Shown here: piece after piece, positions 6,939 through 11,113 of the stretch
Layout: every line of letters begins with the position of its first letter
Numbering within the stretch: position 1 is the stretch's first letter
Assembly: GCA_900757695.1 (NCBI GenBank)
Contig: CAAEOU010000021.1
Coordinates: 1-11,113 of the forward strand
DNA from: an uncultured Oscillospiraceae bacterium
GTDB lineage: Bacteria > Bacillota_A > Clostridia > Oscillospirales > Oscillospiraceae
Length of the DNA: 11,113 bases
Direction of reading: 5' to 3'
Notes under the pieces: generated by a model
Told to the model about the DNA's origin: nothing
Database searches by the model: none
What the model saw: only the letters and a program-made list of their open reading frames with translations
Made by a program: the position numbers and the translations under genes

Positions 6939-8699
6939 ATGAAAAAGAGATTTCTGGCCATGGCCTTGTGTCTGTGCATGATCTTTGCGCTCGCTGCCTG
7001 CGGCGGCACATCGGCTTCTACCAAATCCGCCGGTGAAAGCACACAGCCCGCCGAAACAGAAGCCGCAGCACCTGAGTCCTCAGAGGCACCGGCTGCCGCA
7101 TCGGATAGTGCCAAGGAACCGGCCAGTCTTGCGGGGGCAGAGCCTGCAGCATCTTTAGAAGATACGGCGGAAGCCACTTCAGATACCGAGATTGTTCGTG
7201 CCTATACAGAGGCGGAGCCGCTGCCTTTGGTGGATGAGCCGGTTACGCTGACGGCATGGGACTATGTAGTACCCCCTGTGATGGCAGTGATCACCGACTA
7301 CGGAACCGATGGTCAGGTTTATGCGGAGCTTCAGAAGCGTACCGGTGTGACCCTGAATTTCACCACTGCCAACCTGCTGACAGCCTCCGACTCCATGAGC
7401 CTGATGGTGGCGGCCAACGAGCTGCCGGATATGATCTTCAACTTTGGTATGTTCTATACCGGCAACATGGATGATCTGGTAGACGGCGATGTGATCGTCA
7501 ACTTTGAGGACTATCGGGACGTTATGCCCAACTATTTCGATATTCTGGACAACAACCCCTCCATTGCACGAGACGTCTATACAGAGTCCGGGGCTGTGGT
7601 GCTGGCAGAGAATATTCAGGACAGCCTGATCCCCTCCTCCGGCCCTGCGATCCGTCAGGACTGGCTGGATGCAGACGGTCTGGATACTCCTGTGACGGTC
7701 GATGACCTCTACAATGTGCTCAAGACGTTCCAGGAGAAGAATGATTGCGCCCATCCCTTCTGGATCGCAGCCAATGGCAACTCCACGCTGGGCAGTGCCT
7801 TCGGCATTACAGCCAATGGCGATAACAATGCGCTGGGCGGCTGGGTCTATCAGGACGATCAGATTCAGTACTGCGTACCCATGGATGGCTTCCGGGACTA
7901 TATCCAGCTGATGGCCGACTGGTATCAGGAGGGCTTCATTTCTCCGGATTTCATGTCCCAGACCATGAACAACACAGCCACAGACGATGAGATCGTAGGC
8001 AACGCCTCCGGCTTCTTTACCACCTCGGTCAATGGCATCAATAATCTCTCCGGCTATGAGCCCGACAGTAATGTACAGCCGGTTCGTGCCATGGTTCTGA
8101 ATGAGGGCGACCTGTGCGGCTTTGACGATGCAGGAACCTCCCGGGTTAGCAAGGGCGGTGCAGCCGTGGCAGGCACCTGTCCGGACATCGAATTGGCGCT
8201 TCGGATCATTGATTATTTCTACTCTGACGATGGTATCCTGCTGGCCAACTATGGCGTAGAAGGCGTATCCTTTGAATACAACGCAGAGGGCGAGCCTATT
8301 TTCACCGATTTGATCACCAACAACCCCGATGGCTATGACTTTGCACTGTGCCTCATTAAGTACACTTCTTCCACGCCCTGTTCCATTTGCATCAATGAGC
8401 GCAACTATCTGGGCTATACCGATGCTCAGGTGAATGCAATTGATCTGTGGCTCAGAAACACCACCAGCACACAGGCCCCCGGTGCCGTTTGGACGGTGGA
8501 AGATCAGACGGAGTACTCCGGCATTTCCTCGGATGTGGGCAGCTTTGTCAGCACCACATGCCTCCAGTTCATCACCGGCGGCAAGTCCATGGACGAATGG
8601 GACAGCTTTATTGAGGAAGTAAACAGCTCCTTTGATATTGCGCGCATGACGGAGCTGTATCAGAATGCCATTGACACCTATTTGAGCATTGGCGCGTAA
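6939..8699 (+). CDS. Extracellular solute-binding lipoprotein (paralogue of 1067-2698)
   Basis: A 586-residue lipoprotein. The start at 6939 is chosen because it begins a standard signal peptide (MKKRF..., lipobox L-A-A-C, Cys 21), has AAAGGA 9 bases upstream and lies downstream of the promoter. The frame is open further upstream, to 6855. After the Cys comes a low-complexity Ala/Ser/Glu/Pro tether to about residue 95, then a binding domain with landmarks RQDWLDADGL (239), WYQEGFISPDF (328), ANYGVEGVSFEY (436) and FTDLITNNP (455), in the same order as in the other lipoprotein. The family binds ligands outside the membrane and usually delivers them to ABC permeases, but none is encoded here. 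It sits between a flavin reductase and a MaoC-like hydratase, which suggests capture of their substrate (inference). Many acidic residues and few Lys make the mature protein strongly acidic. Confidence 0.9.
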   Translation: MKKRFLAMALCLCMIFALAACGGTSASTKSAGESTQPAETEAAAPESSEAPAAASDSAKEPASLAGAEPAASLEDTAEATSDTEIVRAYTEAEPLPLVDEPVTLTAWDYVVPPVMAVITDYGTDGQVYAELQKRTGVTLNFTTANLLTASDSMSLMVAANELPDMIFNFGMFYTGNMDDLVDGDVIVNFEDYRDVMPNYFDILDNNPSIARDVYTESGAVVLAENIQDSLIPSSGPAIRQDWLDADGLDTPVTVDDLYNVLKTFQEKNDCAHPFWIAANGNSTLGSAFGITANGDNNALGGWVYQDDQIQYCVPMDGFRDYIQLMADWYQEGFISPDFMSQTMNNTATDDEIVGNASGFFTTSVNGINNLSGYEPDSNVQPVRAMVLNEGDLCGFDDAGTSRVSKGGAAVAGTCPDIELALRIIDYFYSDDGILLANYGVEGVSFEYNAEGEPIFTDLITNNPDGYDFALCLIKYTSSTPCSICINERNYLGYTDAQVNAIDLWLRNTTSTQAPGAVWTVEDQTEYSGISSDVGSFVSTTCLQFITGGKSMDEWDSFIEEVNSSFDIARMTELYQNAIDTYLSIGA

Positions 8700-8739
8700 C
8701 GAAACTTGATATCTTGTGTGTTCTCCTCACCATAAGCAA

Positions 8740-8773
8740 GCAGGGGCCGGATCCAAACGGATTCGGCCCCTGC
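8740..8773 (+). terminator. Hairpin after the second lipoprotein gene
   Basis: A 15-bp stem (GCAGGGGCCGGATCC with GGATTCGGCCCCTGC, one G-U pair, loop AAAC) starts 41 bases after the stop. No T run follows (GCTGTATT), so it may act as an mRNA 3'-end stabiliser or a weak terminator. Confidence 0.6.
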
Positions 8774-8818
8774 GCTGTATTGGGACGCCATATGGATACA
8801 GAGCGGTCAAACTGTGGC

Positions 8819-8848
8819 TTGCCCAATAGTTAGAATTCGTGATACAAT
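8819..8848 (+). promoter_or_regulatory. Promoter of the MaoC-like gene
   Basis: TTGCCC (8819-8824) and TACAAT (8843-8848) are separated by 18 bp, placing the start about 35 bases before the ATG at 8892. The spacer holds ATAGTTAGAATT (8826-8837), which matches 11 of 12 bases at 4690-4701 in the reductase promoter. Confidence 0.6.
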
Positions 8849-8891
8849 AGCCGTGATAGAAACCAGACAGAACGGAGAAAGGACGATGACC

Positions 8892-10274
8892 ATGCGCTTC
8901 CCAGAAGAAAAAATGGAGATCTTCTACCCCGGCGTTTATACCCCAGAGGAGCAGGCGGCCATAGACCGCTATAACAGAGGCGAAACGGGACGAATGTTTG
9001 GTGGAAAGGCCCCTGCAATGCCCTCCACAGACCTGTGGGTCATGCAGCTGTACGCCCGCTGCTGGGATCGGTGGAATCCACTGTTCAATGATCCCGAGTA
9101 CGCCAAAAAGACGGTATGGGGGAACCTTCCGGCCATTCCCGGCTACGTATCCACAGAAACCCGGTACAATGTGCCGCCGGAGCTGGGGTATCTGATTCGG
9201 CCCGATGGAACAGCGTTCCTCGGGGATGGCTATGACCATACCGATGCGTTTTTTGCGCCGGTATTCCCCGGGGATAGCTTCCGAACAGAGGACAGCGGCT
9301 GGCAGGTGGTGGATGTAACGCCAAAGGAGGGCAGCGTCAAGCGGCTGATGATCTTCATCTGCTGCACCGATGTATATAACCAGAAGGATCAGCTGGTGGC
9401 ACGCTGCACCCGGCGTTGGCCGGAGCAGCTGATGCGCTCCAAGGATCCGGAAATCAATGAGATTCTCGCTTCCGAAGTGCCAGGTGCGCCTCCGAAAAAA
9501 ACACCGGGCGATAAAGGCCCCGACGATGGAAAAAAGGCACCGCCTCCTATGCCCGGCGGCGGTGGAGTCGGCGGTACGGCACGGCATAAGTCCCATTTCA
9601 TGACGCCGGAGGACTATGAGGTATTCAAGGATATCTGGACCCACGAGAAGATCCGTGGAGCGCAGCCCCTCTACTGGGAGGATGTGAACATTGGCGACGA
9701 GCCAACGCCGGTGGCAGCACCCCCGCAGGTGGGCTTTGAGATCGTCCGTACCATTGCGGCATGGAATCTGCTGAAGGACAACAATGGACTTCAGGAAGTT
9801 CTGACCGGCAAGGGCGGGGATCCGCACTTCTACCGCTATAATCCGGAGACCGGTCTGTACGACAATGAGTCCGGCCACCTTGGGCTCGGAAGCATTGCCT
9901 ATCTCTACAATTTCCACGCAAAGCTCATGGGAACCAGGATCCTTACCAACTGGTGCGGCGATCAGGGCTTTGTGACCCGATTAGGCTGGCGTTTCGTAAA
10001 TGATGCGCCCAAGGAAGCGCAGTTCAACCACTTCCCTGCGGGCTTCTATCGCCCCACAGAGCTTTTAAAGGTGCCCTATATGAAGGACCGCTACGCTAAC
10101 ATTCACGGCTTTGGAGACGATGCATTCATCACCAGAGGCTATGTGTATGATAAGTATATCGGCGGGGACGGAGGCCACTATGTAGATCTCATCTGCTGGT
10201 GTGAGGATCTGGACGGAAATATTGGGCAGGAGATTCCTGCCACTGTAAAGCTTCCCAGCCGGGAAGAGGAGTAA
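8892..10274 (+). CDS. MaoC-like, two-domain hotdog hydratase/dehydratase
   Basis: About 460 residues. The ATG at 8892 has GGAGAAAGGA ending 8 bases upstream; an ATG two codons earlier (8886) would leave only 2 bases. Residues 40-180 look like the N-terminal FAS1/MaoC-like dehydratase domain: WNPLFNDPEYAKKTVWGNLPAIPGY (61-85), FFAPVFPGDSF (120-130) and YNQKDQLVARCTRRW (162-176). A Pro/Gly/Lys-rich linker spans about 196-234. A second hotdog domain follows: RGAQPLYWEDVNIGDE (255-270), GDPHFYRYNPETG (309-321) and RILTNWCGDQGFVTRLGWRF (349-368). Family members add or remove water at CoA- or ACP-linked enoyl groups. The usual D-x-N-P-L-H catalytic motif reads R-W-N-P-L-F in domain 1, so His is lost there; a D-P-H in domain 2 may hold activity. 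No signal peptide; cytoplasmic. Substrate unknown; the nearby reductase suggests a shared pathway. Confidence 0.8.
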   Translation: MRFPEEKMEIFYPGVYTPEEQAAIDRYNRGETGRMFGGKAPAMPSTDLWVMQLYARCWDRWNPLFNDPEYAKKTVWGNLPAIPGYVSTETRYNVPPELGYLIRPDGTAFLGDGYDHTDAFFAPVFPGDSFRTEDSGWQVVDVTPKEGSVKRLMIFICCTDVYNQKDQLVARCTRRWPEQLMRSKDPEINEILASEVPGAPPKKTPGDKGPDDGKKAPPPMPGGGGVGGTARHKSHFMTPEDYEVFKDIWTHEKIRGAQPLYWEDVNIGDEPTPVAAPPQVGFEIVRTIAAWNLLKDNNGLQEVLTGKGGDPHFYRYNPETGLYDNESGHLGLGSIAYLYNFHAKLMGTRILTNWCGDQGFVTRLGWRFVNDAPKEAQFNHFPAGFYRPTELLKVPYMKDRYANIHGFGDDAFITRGYVYDKYIGGDGGHYVDLICWCEDLDGNIGQEIPATVKLPSREEE

Positions 10275-10276
10275 TG

Positions 10277-10316
10277 AAAAGGGGCTGTCTCACAAGAAAG
10301 CGAGACAGCCCCTTTT
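10277..10316. terminator. Bidirectional intrinsic terminator, copy 2 of the hairpin at 1016-1055
   Basis: AAAA, then a perfect 11-bp stem GGGGCTGTCTC (10281-10291) with GAGACAGCCCC (10302-10312) around a 10-base loop, then TTTT. The A and T flanks make it usable in both directions. It starts 3 bases after the MaoC-like stop and lies between convergent genes. Confidence 0.9.
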
Positions 10317-10340
10317 CCTGCGATCATGCGGGCAATATAG

Positions 10341-10372
10341 CCAAACCGGGCTGCCGCAATGCGGCAGCCCGG
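10341..10372 (-). terminator. Hairpin terminator of hppA
   Basis: A perfect 12-bp GC-rich stem (CCGGGCTGCCGC with GCGGCAGCCCGG, 3-base loop, 10346-10372), read on the minus strand, is followed by TTTGGCTATATT. It lies 17 bases after the hppA stop. The T tract is short, so confidence is moderate. Confidence 0.7.
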
Positions 10373-10389
10373 AACCGTGTAATCTGAAA

Positions 10390-11113
10390 TTACAGGAGGC
10401 CCATCAGGTTGAAGGCCACGATCAGGCCGGAGAACACGATGGAAACCGTGGAAACCAGCTTGATGAGGATGTTCAGAGAAGGACCGGAAGTATCCTTGAA
10501 GGGATCGCCAACGGTGTCGCCGACAACGGCTGCCTTATGCTGCTCGCTGCCCTTACCGCCGTGGTTGCCTCTCTCAATGTACTTCTTGGCGTTATCCCAA
10601 GCGCCGCCGGCGTTGGACATAAATACTGCCATAGCGAAACCGGTAACGGAAACGCCGCCCAGCAGGCCAACTACACCGGTGGGTCCGAGGATCAGGCCGG
10701 TAACAATGGGAACAATGATTGCGAGCAGTGCGGGAGCGACCATCTCATGGAGAGCGCCCTTGGTGCACATGCCAACGCATGCCTGATAGTCAGGCTTTGC
10801 CTTGCCTTCCATGATGCCGGGGATCTCCTTAAACTGACGGCGAACCTCGGTAACGATGGTCTGTGCAGCAGTCTGTACAGCACCCATGGTGAAGGCAGAG
10901 AACACGAAGGTCAACATAGCGCCGATGAACAGGCCGACCAGAACGGTGGGGCTGGTCAGAGCGAAGTTCAGGGTATCGGGGGTCTTGGTCTGAACAATGC
11001 TGACATAGGAAACCAGCAGAGCCAGAGCAGTCAGAGAAGCGGAGCCGATTGCAAAGCCCTTTCCGGTAGCGGCAGTGGTGTTGCCCAGAGAGTCCAGTGC
11101 ATCGGTACGATCA
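10390..11113 (-). CDS. hppA: Membrane-bound ion-translocating pyrophosphatase, 3' part (5' end outside window)
   Basis: The frame is open from the right edge to a TAA at 10390-10392, showing the last 240 residues of a protein that is usually about 650-700. It hydrolyses pyrophosphate in the membrane and pumps H+ or Na+ outward. Diagnostic C-terminal motifs are GNTTAATGKGFAIGSA near the visible N-end and the hallmark GGKGSEQHKAAVVGDTVGDPFKDTSG with its Asp/Lys pyrophosphate-Mg ligands, plus several hydrophobic helices and the NILIKL segment. The residue after GNTT that is Lys in K+-independent enzymes is Ala here, which points to the K+-dependent class. The H+ or Na+ choice depends on residues outside the window. 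Convergent with the MaoC-like gene; promoter not in view. Confidence 0.97.
   Translation of the reverse strand, partial: DRTDALDSLGNTTAATGKGFAIGSASLTALALLVSYVSIVQTKTPDTLNFALTSPTVLVGLFIGAMLTFVFSAFTMGAVQTAAQTIVTEVRRQFKEIPGIMEGKAKPDYQACVGMCTKGALHEMVAPALLAIIVPIVTGLILGPTGVVGLLGGVSVTGFAMAVFMSNAGGAWDNAKKYIERGNHGGKGSEQHKAAVVGDTVGDPFKDTSGPSLNILIKLVSTVSIVFSGLIVAFNLMGLL

Noticed and set aside
4736..10274. Assignment as a bile-acid (bai) operon
   Set aside because: Only the reductase architecture resembles BaiCD/BaiH; the active-site loop differs and no baiA, baiB, baiE, baiF or baiG homologue is present.
1..11113. CRISPR array, tRNA, insertion sequence or prophage genes
   Set aside because: No direct-repeat array, cloverleaf, transposase or integrase-like coding region was seen on either strand.

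Overview
The window reads as chromosome from an anaerobic gut-type Firmicute of the Clostridia, most likely Oscillospiraceae-like (Flavonifractor, Lawsonibacter, Oscillibacter, Intestinimonas). The basis is moderately high GC by eye, strong AGGAGG-type ribosome binding sites, Gram-positive lipoproteins, a membrane pyrophosphatase and a fused flavin/iron-sulfur reductase of the 2,4-dienoyl-CoA reductase / BaiCD-BaiH type. The species cannot be fixed from sequence alone. There is no tRNA, rRNA, CRISPR array or recognisable mobile element, and no gene-free stretch exceeds about 200 bases.

Layout. (1) 2-994 (+): C-terminal part of a beta-helix-like repeat protein, open at the left edge. (2) 1067-2698 (-): extracellular solute-binding lipoprotein, convergent with the first gene across a shared bidirectional hairpin. 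(3) 2839-3231 (-): small PPOX-fold flavin-binding protein. (4) 3376-4536 (+): phosphopentomutase deoB, divergent from the PPOX gene with -35 boxes four bases apart. (5) 4736-6739 (+): Old Yellow Enzyme / 4Fe-4S / FAD-NAD(P) reductase. (6) 6939-8699 (+): a second solute-binding lipoprotein, paralogous to the first. (7) 8892-10274 (+): two-domain hotdog-fold (MaoC-like) hydratase/dehydratase. (8) 10390-11113 (-): C-terminal part of membrane pyrophosphatase hppA, open at the right edge.

The most interesting part is 4640-10316. Three co-oriented genes (flavin/Fe-S reductase, surface substrate-binding lipoprotein, MaoC-like hydratase) each have a candidate promoter and a downstream hairpin. A plausible reading is a set for capturing an unsaturated, carbonyl-containing or CoA-linked compound and reducing and (de)hydrating it. 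The substrate is unknown. The reductase has a shortened, rewritten active-site loop, and the MaoC-like protein lacks the usual histidine of its first hydratase motif, so neither should be given a textbook function. Both lipoproteins lack ABC permease genes in the window.

The remaining genes are housekeeping: deoB (nucleoside salvage), hppA (ion pumping from pyrophosphate) and the PPOX protein. Two near-identical hairpins, at 1016-1055 and 10277-10316, lie between convergent gene pairs and differ in the stem by a compensatory base-pair change. They look like copies of one dispersed bidirectional terminator element.
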